Below are positions 1 through 6,179 of a DNA stretch of 8,805 nt, piece after piece. This stretch comes from an uncultured Brachyspira sp. (lineage in GTDB: Bacteria > Spirochaetota > Brachyspiria > Brachyspirales > Brachyspiraceae). The position numbers and the translations under genes are program-made. The notes beneath the pieces were generated by a model. The model had not been told where the DNA came from and did not search any database. It saw nothing but the letters and a program-made list of their open reading frames with translations. Location: assembly GCA_934725525.1 (NCBI GenBank), contig CAKVCG010000071.1, forward strand, positions 1 through 8,805, given 5' to 3'. Every line of letters starts with the position of its first letter. The stretch's first letter is position 1.

Positions 1-1
1 A

Positions 2-322
2 TATTTTGAAAAGTATAAAGTAGAAATTATAATGCAAAAATATTATACATTTAGAGGAATTATAGAAGACAATAGAGCGGGCGATATGTCTCCTTTGATA
101 AAAGTCGGTTGCTGGCATTTGGCTAGAGATTTATTTATTGACGCTTACGGCGATATTTATATTTGCAGATTTGACATTAACAAAGAAAAAAAAATATCTT
201 CAATAAACGAAAACGATTTAAAAAATATATGGAAACAATTTGAAAATTATTATATTGATAATGTTTTTGAAAAATTAGATTTTTGTAAAAATTGCGACGA
301 ATGGTATTTATATAATTTTTAA
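2..322 (+). CDS. spiro-SPASM radical SAM protein, C-terminal part (5' end outside the window)
   Basis: The reading frame is open from base 2, so this is the tail of a longer gene; the internal ATG at 32 is probably not the true start. Counting from that ATG, the visible part holds a SPASM-type cysteine set: Cys27 in GCWHLARDLF, Cys45 in DIYICRFD, and Cys85/Cys88 in FCKNCDEWY. A SPASM domain binds auxiliary iron-sulfur clusters at the end of radical SAM enzymes. The stretch CWHLxRDL, the xIYxCRxD strand and the ending CDEWYxYNF agree with my recollection of the spiro-SPASM family, which is largely confined to spirochaetes and whose substrate is unknown. The radical SAM core with its CxxxCxxC motif would lie upstream and cannot be seen. 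The gene converges with the nucleotidylyltransferase gene 12 bp away. Family assignment is fairly firm; the function is unknown. Confidence 0.8.
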   Translation, partial: YFEKYKVEIIMQKYYTFRGIIEDNRAGDMSPLIKVGCWHLARDLFIDAYGDIYICRFDINKEKKISSINENDLKNIWKQFENYYIDNVFEKLDFCKNCDEWYLYNF

Positions 323-334
323 TTTTTCTATAGT

Positions 335-1321
335 TTAATTTTGCTCTATAGTCATCGAAGCGCCTATATCCATTGAATTTGTTTTTCCTTTATATTTCGC
401 TTTTTCGGATACAATGCAATCGTCCATTAAAACATTGGAAATATTTACTTCTTCAAACATTATGCAATTTTTAAGTATAGAATTTTCTATTTTTGAATTT
501 TTGCCGATATGAACATAGGGACCGATTACCGAACTTTTTATTTCCACATTTTCGTCTATGAATACGGGCGGAACTATAGCCGAATCTTTAATATTTTCGC
601 TCAATATTTTATTTTTTATTAATAGTCTGTTTGTTTCTATCATTGTCGATTTTTCGCCGCAATCGAACCATCCTTCTAATTTAAAAGTTTTAAAAATTAA
701 TCCTCTTTCAATCATATATTCCAAAGCGTCCGTTAATTGATATTCGTTTTTAGTTTTGATGTCGTTGTCTATTATATAATCGATTGACTCGAATAATTCT
801 TTTGATTGGACGATATAATATAAACCCGTCAAAGCCAAATTGCTTATCGGCTCTTTCGGTTTTTCTACTAATTTTTTTATTATTCCTTTATCGTTTAAAA
901 GCGCCACTCCGAATCTGCTCGGATTATCGACTTCGCAAACTCCCAAAGAATTTTCATTTTTAGAGACTATTTCAGTCAAATTCAATTTAAAAATCGTGTC
1001 TCCCAATATGATAAAAATTTTATCGCCCTCTTTAATATATTCTCTCGTCAAAGAAATCGCATGCGCCAAACCTTTATATTCTTTTTGAACGACAAACGAA
1101 AGTTTAATGTTTTTATATTTTGAAGTCAAATATTCAATCATTTGCTCTTTCAAATATCCGACTATAAAAATAACCTCTTCCAAATCGGGTATTAAAGAAA
1201 TATTTTCCATTATGAAATCTATAATCGTAGAACCCGCTATTGGCAAAATCGGTTTTGGTTTTGTATTAGTATGCGGTCTTAATCTCGTGCCTTCTCCCGC
1301 CGCTGGAATTATAACTTTCAA
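335..1321 (-). CDS. sugar-phosphate nucleotidylyltransferase with C-terminal left-handed beta-helix
   Basis: A 328-residue enzyme of the family that joins a sugar 1-phosphate to an NTP to give an NDP-sugar and pyrophosphate, for cell-surface polysaccharide or glycan precursors. The N-terminus has the nucleotide-binding signature GEGTRLRP (residues 9-16) followed by KPKP (21-24). Other family marks are GDT (107-109, with the metal-binding Asp; GDN or GDD is more common), EKP (153-155), QLTDAL (195-200) and WFDCG (218-222). Residues about 250-305 form hexapeptide-like repeats (SSVIGPYVHIGKNSKIENSIL) of a left-handed beta-helix. This layout fits long RmlA-type glucose-1-phosphate thymidylyltransferases, but UTP- or GTP-using relatives cannot be excluded, so no symbol is given. 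The start is TTG: an AAGGA sits 7 bases upstream, and the next Met (residue 38) would remove the catalytic signature. The gene is divergent from htpG and appears to have its own promoter. Confidence 0.88.
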   Translation of the reverse strand: MKVIIPAAGEGTRLRPHTNTKPKPILPIAGSTIIDFIMENISLIPDLEEVIFIVGYLKEQMIEYLTSKYKNIKLSFVVQKEYKGLAHAISLTREYIKEGDKIFIILGDTIFKLNLTEIVSKNENSLGVCEVDNPSRFGVALLNDKGIIKKLVEKPKEPISNLALTGLYYIVQSKELFESIDYIIDNDIKTKNEYQLTDALEYMIERGLIFKTFKLEGWFDCGEKSTMIETNRLLIKNKILSENIKDSAIVPPVFIDENVEIKSSVIGPYVHIGKNSKIENSILKNCIMFEEVNISNVLMDDCIVSEKAKYKGKTNSMDIGASMTIEQN

Positions 1322-1328
1322 AATATAA

Positions 1329-1333
1329 TCCTT
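1329..1333 (-). promoter_or_regulatory. ribosome binding site supporting a TTG start
   Basis: On the minus strand AAGGA lies 7 bases before the TTG at 1321-1319. This fixes the unusual start codon of the nucleotidylyltransferase, because no ATG or GTG in frame nearby retains the GEGTRLRP motif. Confidence 0.75.
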
Positions 1334-1352
1334 AAAATAATTTCATTTTATA

Positions 1353-1381
1353 AGTGTATAGCAAAATTTTATAAAAGTCAA
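1353..1381 (-). promoter_or_regulatory. probable sigma-70 promoter for the nucleotidylyltransferase
   Basis: Minus-strand TTGACT (1381-1376) is followed after 17 bp by TACACT (1358-1353), a 4/6 match to TATAAT. An overlapping TATACA gives a 15-bp spacer instead. The transcript would start near 1346, leaving a leader of about 25 bases before the TTG. The -35 is good and the -10 is mediocre. Confidence 0.45.
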
Positions 1382-1393
1382 TTTATAAATTAT

Positions 1394-1422
1394 TTGAATT
1401 TTTATTAAATCTGAATTATAAT
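1394..1422 (+). promoter_or_regulatory. probable sigma-70 promoter for htpG
   Basis: TTGAAT (1394-1399), a 17-bp spacer and a perfect TATAAT (1417-1422) predict a start near 1429 and a leader of about 93 bases. No CIRCE element (TTAGCACTC-N9-GAGTGCTAA) is seen in the 1322-1521 spacer, so HrcA control is not supported by the sequence. The region is so AT-rich that chance matches are possible, but the spacing and -10 are both ideal. Confidence 0.6.
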
Positions 1423-1521
1423 ATTTTAACTTTATAGCTTTACTTTTTATTTATTTTAATTAAGGGCTTTATATTCTTTTTTATTTTTTATAATTTTTAA
1501 TATTTAATCAAGGAGTTAAAA

Positions 1522-3423
1522 ATGGCGGAAAAACAAATACTTAATTTTGAAGCGGAAACAAAACAAATTTTAAATTTAATGGTTCATTCTATTTATACTC
1601 ATAAAGAGATATTTTTAAGAGAGCTTATTTCAAACGCAAGCGACGCTTTGGATAAGGCGAGATTCGAATCCATAACTAAAAGCGACAAATATGCGGGAAT
1701 GGATAACTTGAGAATAAAAATAGAAATAGACGAACAAAACAGAATTCTAACGATAAAAGACAACGGCATCGGAATGACAAAAGAAGATGTTATACAAAAT
1801 ATCGGCTCTATCGCTCGAAGCGGAACGAAAGCTTTTTTGGAAAAGATTAAACAAGAAAGCGCAAATAAAGAAAACGGAATCGATTTGATAGGACAATTCG
1901 GAGTAGGTTTTTATTCGGCTTTTATGGTTGCGGATAATATTATAATCGAAACTAAAAATGTCGAATCCGATAAAGGCGTTAAATGGGAAAGCTCGGGAGA
2001 CGGTTCTTATTCTGTAGAAGAAATCGATAAAAAAGATAGAGGAACGAATATAATATTGAAGTTGAAACCTAAAGACGAAAACGAAGACGATTATTCAAAT
2101 AGATATACTTTAGAAAGATTAATTCAAAAATATTCAAATTATGTTCATTATCCTATAGTCATGGATATGCCGATTCCTAAAAAAGACGAAAAAGAGATTC
2201 AACAATACGAAGAAAAAACTATTAATTCGATGATTAGCATTTGGCAGAAAAATAAAAGCGATGTCAAAACGGAAGAATATAACGAATTCTATAAAGAGCA
2301 TTTTCATGATTATGCCGAGCCTTTCGATATAATTCGCACTAAAGCGGAAGGAACTTTGGAATATACGGCTTTGCTTTTTATTCCTTCAAAAGCGCCTTTC
2401 AATTTTTTGCATCCCGATTTTGAAAGAGGTTTGGAACTTTATTCAAGAAATGTTTTTATAATGGATAAATGCAAAGAATTACTTCCAGAATATTTGAAGT
2501 TCGTTCGAGGATTAGTCGATTCGCAGGATTTTTCGCTCAATATTTCGAGAGAGATTTTACAACATACGGCTCAATTAAAAAGAATCGCCTCCAACCTTGA
2601 AAAGAAAATTTTGGAAACTTTAGAAAATACTTTAAAAAACGACAGAAAAAAATACGAAGAGTTTTTTAAAGAATTCGGAGAATCTATTAAAATTGGAATT
2701 TATAGCGATTTTACTAAAAAAGAAAAATTATCGAATCTTTTATTATTCCAATCCTCGAATACTGCGGAAAACGAATATACGACTTTAGCCGAATACAAAA
2801 GCCGAATGAAAGAAGGACAGGAATTTATTTATTATGCGGCGGGAAAAGACAAATCCGCTATTGAAAAACTTCCGCATATGGAAGGTATGAAAGACAAAGG
2901 CTACGAGGTTCTTTATTTTACCGACAGAGTGGACGAGTTTATGGTTGGAATGATGAGAGATTACGATGAAATAAAACTTCATTCTATACTTCAAGCGGAT
3001 AACGAAAAAACGGATAAAGATTTATCGGAAGAAGAAAATAAAGAAATAAAAGATATAATGAAAGCGATTAAAGAAGTTTTGGGCGATGGCAAAGTCGCGG
3101 ATGTTCGAGCGAGCGACAGACTAAAAGAAAGTTTAGTTTGTTTGGTAAATAAAGAAGATTCGATTAGTTTCAATATGGCTAAAGTTCTTGCCGAAACGGG
3201 AAATAATATGTTTGGTATGAAGCCCGAAAGAGTTTTGGAAATCAACTCTTCGCATGAGGTTTTTAAAGCTATGGAAAAAGAATACGAAACGAATAAAAAA
3301 TCCGACTTATTTAAAGAATACAGCGAGCTTTTATACGATGAAGCTTGCATACTTGAAAATTTGCCTTTGGATGACCCAAAATTATTCGCCGCAAGAATGA
3401 GCAAATTAATGCTTAAATTATAA
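1522..3423 (+). CDS. htpG: Hsp90-family molecular chaperone HtpG
   Basis: A complete 633-residue cytosolic ATP-dependent chaperone that remodels and stabilises client proteins, usually with the DnaK system. The N-terminal GHKL ATPase domain shows RELISNASDALDK (residues 33-45, with the probable catalytic Glu34 and Mg-binding Asn38), DNGIGM (80-85) and GQFGVGFYSAF (124-134). The middle domain has DFSLNISREILQ with Arg343, equivalent to the ATP-contacting Arg336 of the E. coli protein as I recall its numbering. The C-terminal dimerisation domain ends with the typical LLYDEACILENLPLDDPKLF stretch. Length is normal for bacterial HtpG (about 620-640), and I see no missing motif. An AAGGAG 6 bases before the ATG settles the start. 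It stands alone, with a promoter at 1394 and a hairpin after its stop. Confidence 0.97.
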   Translation: MAEKQILNFEAETKQILNLMVHSIYTHKEIFLRELISNASDALDKARFESITKSDKYAGMDNLRIKIEIDEQNRILTIKDNGIGMTKEDVIQNIGSIARSGTKAFLEKIKQESANKENGIDLIGQFGVGFYSAFMVADNIIIETKNVESDKGVKWESSGDGSYSVEEIDKKDRGTNIILKLKPKDENEDDYSNRYTLERLIQKYSNYVHYPIVMDMPIPKKDEKEIQQYEEKTINSMISIWQKNKSDVKTEEYNEFYKEHFHDYAEPFDIIRTKAEGTLEYTALLFIPSKAPFNFLHPDFERGLELYSRNVFIMDKCKELLPEYLKFVRGLVDSQDFSLNISREILQHTAQLKRIASNLEKKILETLENTLKNDRKKYEEFFKEFGESIKIGIYSDFTKKEKLSNLLLFQSSNTAENEYTTLAEYKSRMKEGQEFIYYAAGKDKSAIEKLPHMEGMKDKGYEVLYFTDRVDEFMVGMMRDYDEIKLHSILQADNEKTDKDLSEEENKEIKDIMKAIKEVLGDGKVADVRASDRLKESLVCLVNKEDSISFNMAKVLAETGNNMFGMKPERVLEINSSHEVFKAMEKEYETNKKSDLFKEYSELLYDEACILENLPLDDPKLFAARMSKLMLKL

Positions 3424-3434
3424 ATTTATATTTT

Positions 3435-3470
3435 ATAAGGAGATTGCATTTTTAATATCGCTCTCCTTAT
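3435..3470 (+). terminator. hairpin after htpG, possible terminator
   Basis: Perfect 9-bp arms ATAAGGAGA (3435-3443) and TCTCCTTAT (3462-3470) flank an 18-base loop, starting 11 bases after the htpG stop. The following bases (TAGTTTATCG) are a poor T-tract, so termination may be inefficient or Rho-dependent. The stem is unusually regular for this AT-rich spacer. Confidence 0.45.
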
Positions 3471-3507
3471 TAGTTTATCGTCTATTAATCCGTAATATAT
3501 CAAAATG

Positions 3508-3538
3508 TTGACTAAAAATATATTTATGTTATTATAAA
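3508..3538 (+). promoter_or_regulatory. probable promoter of tRNA-Ser
   Basis: TTGACT (3508-3513) is followed by TATTAT (3530-3535) after 16 bp, or by TATAAA (3533-3538) after 19 bp. Transcription would start near 3542, about 25 bases before the mature tRNA. The first gene downstream is the tRNA; fliO follows without an obvious separate promoter. Confidence 0.55.
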
Positions 3539-3566
3539 AAGGCTTATTTTAAAATAAATAATGTTT

Positions 3567-3653
3567 GGAGAGCTGCCCGAGAGGCCGAAGGGAACAGTTT
3601 GCTAAACTGTCGTAGGAATTTTCCTACCGAGGGTTCGAATCCCTCGCTCTCCG
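3567..3653 (+). tRNA. tRNA-Ser (anticodon GCU)
   Basis: An 87-base cloverleaf. The acceptor GGAGAGC (3567-3573) pairs with GCTCTCC (3646-3652), and the discriminator is G (3653). The D stem is CCC/GGG. The anticodon stem ACAGT/ACTGT encloses the loop TTGCTAA with anticodon GCT at 3601-3603, reading AGC and AGU. A long class II variable arm pairs GTAGG with CCTAC, as expected for serine. The T arm is GAGGG-TTCGAAT-CCCTC. The 3' CCA is not encoded (CAT follows the discriminator), so it must be added enzymatically. Confidence 0.97.
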
Positions 3654-3692
3654 CATCAAATTAAAAGAAAGTAAATCGGATTAAATATTAAA

Positions 3693-4334
3693 ATGAAAAT
3701 AATAATAATATTCTTAATAATCGTTTCTTATATAGTTTATCCTCAAGATACTAATAATATAAATACAAACGAAACGACTACAAATTTTTTTGATATTCCC
3801 GCCGAAACCGAAAATAATACTAATAACGAACCCGCGATACTTCAAGATATAAGAAACATTGAAAACAGAACTACAGTAAGCAATACGGGAATGTTTATAA
3901 GGGCAATTATAGGATTTATATTGACTTTAATTGGAATATATTTAGTCTTTATCTATCTTAAAAACAGAACAAAAAAAATATCAGGCTCGAACGAAATTAT
4001 TAGAATACTCGCGACAACCTCTGTCGCATCAAATAGATATATTTCGATTATAGAAATAGCTGACGAAATGTATTTGATTTCAATATCCGACCATAATATT
4101 AATTTGCTTGAAAAAATAGAAAATAAAGAAATTAAAGACCAAATTAGAATGATGTATATAAACTCTAAAGAAAATGTTGTTGAAGATAGTTTTAAAAATA
4201 TTTTGAATCAAACTTTATCAATATTCAAACAGCCGAAAATGAAAGAAAAAGACCCGCTAAAATACACAAAAGAAATAAGAGAAAGATTAAAAAATTTAAA
4301 TTCTAACGATAACGAAGACGATAAAGAAAATTAA
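3693..4334 (+). CDS. fliO: FliO/FliZ-like flagellar biosynthesis protein
   Basis: A 213-residue membrane protein resembling FliO, the small, poorly conserved factor that helps assemble the FliP-FliQ-FliR export gate of the flagellar type III secretion system. Residues 1-17 form a hydrophobic signal-like segment. Residues 18-65 are Asn/Thr-rich and probably periplasmic. A single transmembrane helix spans about 67-89 and is followed by the basic KNRTKK. Residues about 100-142 (IIRILATTSVASNRYISIIEIADEMYLISISDHNINLLEKI) match the FliO pattern of a small beta domain in the cytoplasm; the tail is charged. The ATG at 3693 is the first possible start, since a stop lies in frame at 3672. The Shine-Dalgarno is weak (CGGA, 12 bases away). 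It lies 39 bp after the tRNA rather than beside fliP, fliN or fliL. FliO is the best fit, but the family diverges quickly. Confidence 0.72.
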   Translation: MKIIIIFLIIVSYIVYPQDTNNINTNETTTNFFDIPAETENNTNNEPAILQDIRNIENRTTVSNTGMFIRAIIGFILTLIGIYLVFIYLKNRTKKISGSNEIIRILATTSVASNRYISIIEIADEMYLISISDHNINLLEKIENKEIKDQIRMMYINSKENVVEDSFKNILNQTLSIFKQPKMKEKDPLKYTKEIRERLKNLNSNDNEDDKEN

Positions 4335-4360
4335 TAATTTTTTTGGTAACCGCCCTACTT

Positions 4361-4464
4361 TTGTCATTACGAAGGAGTGAAACGACAGAAGTAATCGACT
4401 TTGAGCGGATTGTTTCGCTTGGCAACATACCCGCTTTAGCGCGTTCGCGATGACAATTTTTTTT
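4361..4464 (+). repeat. degenerate palindromic repeat with T-tract, possible fliO terminator
   Basis: The outer ends TTGTCATTACGAA (4361-4373) and TTCGCGATGACAA (4444-4456) are inverted copies matching at 11 of 13 positions. Inside, GAAGTAATC (4388-4396) can pair along its whole length with GATTGTTTC (4408-4416) if two G-U pairs are allowed. Eight T's follow (4457-4464). The sequence resembles the dispersed GTCATTGCGAGCGAAGCGAAGCAATC-type palindromes found between genes of many bacteria, which is from memory. Its position 26 bp after the fliO stop, with the T-run, suggests it ends that transcript. It is GC-richer than its surroundings. Confidence 0.65.
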
Positions 4465-4491
4465 AATGACTAAAATTTTTTCTTAAAACTC

Positions 4492-4520
4492 TTGATAAAA
4501 ATAAAAACTTATGTTTTAAT
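4492..4520 (+). promoter_or_regulatory. probable extended -10 promoter of the repeat-bearing lipoprotein gene
   Basis: TTGATA (4492-4497), 17 bp, then TTTAAT (4515-4520) preceded by TG at 4512-4513, which forms an extended -10. The predicted start near 4527 gives a leader of about 23 bases and places the GAAGG site and the AAGCA tract inside the transcript. Confidence 0.55.
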
Positions 4521-4549
4521 AATCGTAAATTAATTAAGAAGGTAGCAAA

Positions 4550-5218
4550 ATGAATTACTGTATAAACATTAAGCAAAGCAAAGCAAAGCAAAGCAAAGCA
4601 AAGCGTGAATTACACATTTTAACCAAAAATTCTTTCAAAATATTTCTAATCGCATTATTATCGCTAACATTACTATTCTTTACAAGTTGTGGCAATGATA
4701 ACAAAACAGGAAGCGAAAATCCAACATCTGGAAATGAAACGGGGAAGCTGGAAAGTGGTAGCGGAAGTGGAACAGACATAGGAACTGGAGGAAGTGGAAC
4801 TGAAACAGACGAAACGGAAACTATTGAAATAGGAAATTTTCCTCCTCCTTTGGGAAAATATAGAGACAAGGATATTTATAAAGCATTTGACGAAAATCCA
4901 TATTGGGATGATGCAAGTAAGCTGGATGTTGAAGTTTCTGAAGATGGGAACTCCACTAAAATAAAAGGATATGCTATGAGACCAAAAGAAGCTTCCCCTT
5001 TTGATTTTAATATTTCAAAATGGAAGAAGACAACTAAAGGCGAAAAAATAATTAAAGTCGAAGCGGAGATAATAATACCCATTCTTGAATGTTCGGATTT
5101 AAAAAATATTATTATTGTTTACGATTATGTTTCTTCAACTTTATATATAAGATTTATTAAACCTCTTAATGTAGGTGATAGGGAATACTTATTTAACGGA
5201 ACCAAACAATCTTCTTAA
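4550..5218 (+). CDS. putative lipoprotein with an AAGCA repeat tract in its start region (candidate phase-variable)
   Basis: A 222-residue protein of unknown function. A GAAGG site 7 bases before the ATG supports the start. Residues 8-18 are encoded by the AAGCA tract (KQSKAKQSKAK). A hydrophobic segment (about 30-45) then ends in the lipobox FFTSC, with Cys47 the predicted lipidated residue, so the mature protein should be membrane-anchored, probably at the surface or in the periplasm. Residues 48 to about 100 are a Gly/Ser/Thr/Glu-rich linker, likely disordered. The remaining 120 residues (from FPPPLGKYRDKDIYKAF) look like a small beta-rich domain that I do not recognise. The n-region before the hydrophobic core is unusually long because of the repeat, and there is no Met between the repeat and the lipobox. 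The gene stands alone with its own promoter. The lipoprotein call is solid; the role is unknown. Confidence 0.8.
   Translation: MNYCINIKQSKAKQSKAKRELHILTKNSFKIFLIALLSLTLLFFTSCGNDNKTGSENPTSGNETGKLESGSGSGTDIGTGGSGTETDETETIEIGNFPPPLGKYRDKDIYKAFDENPYWDDASKLDVEVSEDGNSTKIKGYAMRPKEASPFDFNISKWKKTTKGEKIIKVEAEIIIPILECSDLKNIIIVYDYVSSTLYIRFIKPLNVGDREYLFNGTKQSS
4571..4604 (+). repeat. pentanucleotide tandem repeat (AAGCA) x 6.8
   Basis: Six perfect AAGCA units (4571-4600) plus AAGC (4601-4604) lie within the coding sequence, 21 bases after the ATG. Because 5 is not a multiple of 3, any change of one or two units shifts the frame. Loss of one unit brings TGA at 4606-4608 into frame; gain of one brings TAA at 4620-4622 into frame. 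The present copy number is the one that leaves the lipoprotein frame open. Confidence 0.95.
4763..4800 (+). repeat. 11-bp in-frame direct repeat in the lipoprotein linker
   Basis: GGAAGTGGAAC occurs at 4763-4773 and again at 4790-4800, 27 bp (nine codons) apart, both encoding GSGT. Recombination between the copies would change the linker length without breaking the frame. The linker probably grew by such duplications. Confidence 0.6.
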
Positions 5219-5258
5219 ATAATATATAATATTCTATTTATTGTTATCGTTTTATATA

Positions 5259-5287
5259 TTGTATTTATTAACAAACAAATTTATAAT
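5259..5287 (+). promoter_or_regulatory. possible promoter of the thioredoxin-lipoprotein operon
   Basis: TTGTAT (5259-5264), 17 bp, then a perfect TATAAT (5282-5287), with a predicted start near 5294. Only the TTG of the -35 matches well, and the whole 5219-5337 spacer is very AT-rich, so this rests mainly on the -10 and spacing. Confidence 0.4.
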
Positions 5288-5337
5288 TATTCTAAATAAT
5301 AACTTTAATTAATATTAATAATAACGAGGAATTAAAA

Positions 5338-6162
5338 ATGAAAAATAAAAATATAATTATTATAATGATAAGTCTATTTATTATTATTTCATGTAAGGAT
5401 TCTTATGCGGCGATAAAATGGGAAAAAAATCTCGCTACGGCAATGAAAAAAGCGAAGAGTAAAAATATTCCGATTATGATAGATATATATACCGATTGGT
5501 GCAGTTGGTGCAAGGAATTGGATAAAAATACTTATTCAAATAACGAAGTGATTGAAACGGCTAAAAAAATGATTTCCGTAAAATTGAATCCCGAAACTTC
5601 CGAAGAAGGACAGGAAATTGCCAGAAAATACGGAGTTCAAGGTTATCCCGCGATTATTTTTATTAATGCGGACGGATTTGTTTTGGAAAATGTCGGCGGA
5701 TATGTCGAAGGCGAAAAATTTGTTCCTTACATGAAAAACGCCATCGACAAATTGGGTAAAATCAATATAATACTTTCGAGTAGAGAGCCGAGTTTGGAAA
5801 AATTGGATTTATATATGGAATCGGGAAACGAAGAGGAAGCGACTAAAATATTTAACGATTTATTGAGCAAAAAATCAATCCCCGCGGAATCTATGCCAAA
5901 ATATATTCTCGGTTTCGGTTTAATCAGAGCGCAGCAAAGCGATTACGAAGGAGCTAATATTTATTTCGATAGAATAATAAAAGAATATCCAAAGTCCGAA
6001 GAAGTTTATATGGCGCATTATTATAAAGCGGTTGGTATGATTTTATCGGGCGAGACTGATAAACCTAAAAAATATTTGGAAGAATTGCTTAAAAATGAAA
6101 ATATAGAGAATAATATAAAAATCCAATATGAGGCTTTATTATCCTATATAAACGAAAAGTAG
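5338..6162 (+). CDS. thioredoxin-fold lipoprotein (CSWC) with a helical-repeat C-terminus
   Basis: A 274-residue exported thiol-disulfide protein. The signal peptide ends in the lipobox IISC, with Cys19 the predicted lipid attachment site. A thioredoxin-like domain (about 28-135) carries the active site WCSWC (54-58) and the cis-proline motif GYP with Pro104. The motif and the preceding DIYTDWC resemble the Thioredoxin_7/DsbD-gamma group, whose members act as reductants or isomerases outside the cytoplasm. Residues about 190-270 (YEGANIYFDRIIKEYPKSEEVYMAHYYKAVGMIL) look like one or two degenerate TPR units, a likely protein-binding scaffold. The GAGGA site 7 bases before the ATG supports the start. 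Two further genes follow closely (17 and 30 bp), so an operon is likely. Redox partner and substrates cannot be told from sequence. Confidence 0.85.
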   Translation: MKNKNIIIIMISLFIIISCKDSYAAIKWEKNLATAMKKAKSKNIPIMIDIYTDWCSWCKELDKNTYSNNEVIETAKKMISVKLNPETSEEGQEIARKYGVQGYPAIIFINADGFVLENVGGYVEGEKFVPYMKNAIDKLGKINIILSSREPSLEKLDLYMESGNEEEATKIFNDLLSKKSIPAESMPKYILGFGLIRAQQSDYEGANIYFDRIIKEYPKSEEVYMAHYYKAVGMILSGETDKPKKYLEELLKNENIENNIKIQYEALLSYINEK

Positions 6163-6179
6163 TTTTAAATTTTAATATT

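Noticed and set aside
328..351. CTATAG...CTATAG pair between the convergent first two genes
   Set aside because: Only 6 bp, each copy is itself a palindrome, the second lies within the coding end, and no T-tract follows; too weak for a terminator.
1322..1521. Heat-shock operator (CIRCE) before htpG
   Set aside because: No TTAGCACTC/GAGTGCTAA pair is present; only sigma-70-like promoter matches are seen.
2785..3404. Two minus-strand reading frames (69 and 137 codons) inside htpG
   Set aside because: They are antisense to a fully motif-bearing htpG, are rich in Ser/Leu/Phe as expected from the reverse of AT-rich coding DNA, and have no family resemblance or ribosome site.
3567..3653. tRNA-Ser as an attachment site of an integrated element
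   Set aside because: No integrase gene and no duplicated tRNA 3' end is visible in the window; downstream genes look native in composition.
4571..4604. AAGCA tract as a CRISPR or origin iteron array
   Set aside because: Units are 5 bp with no spacers and lie inside a coding frame; this is a simple sequence repeat.
4555..4869. Minus-strand reading frame of 104 codons opposite the lipoprotein gene
   Set aside because: Its Pro/Ser/Val-rich repeats are just the complement of the Gly/Ser/Thr linker, and its end reads the AAGCA tract backwards. The plus frame has a promoter, ribosome site and lipobox.
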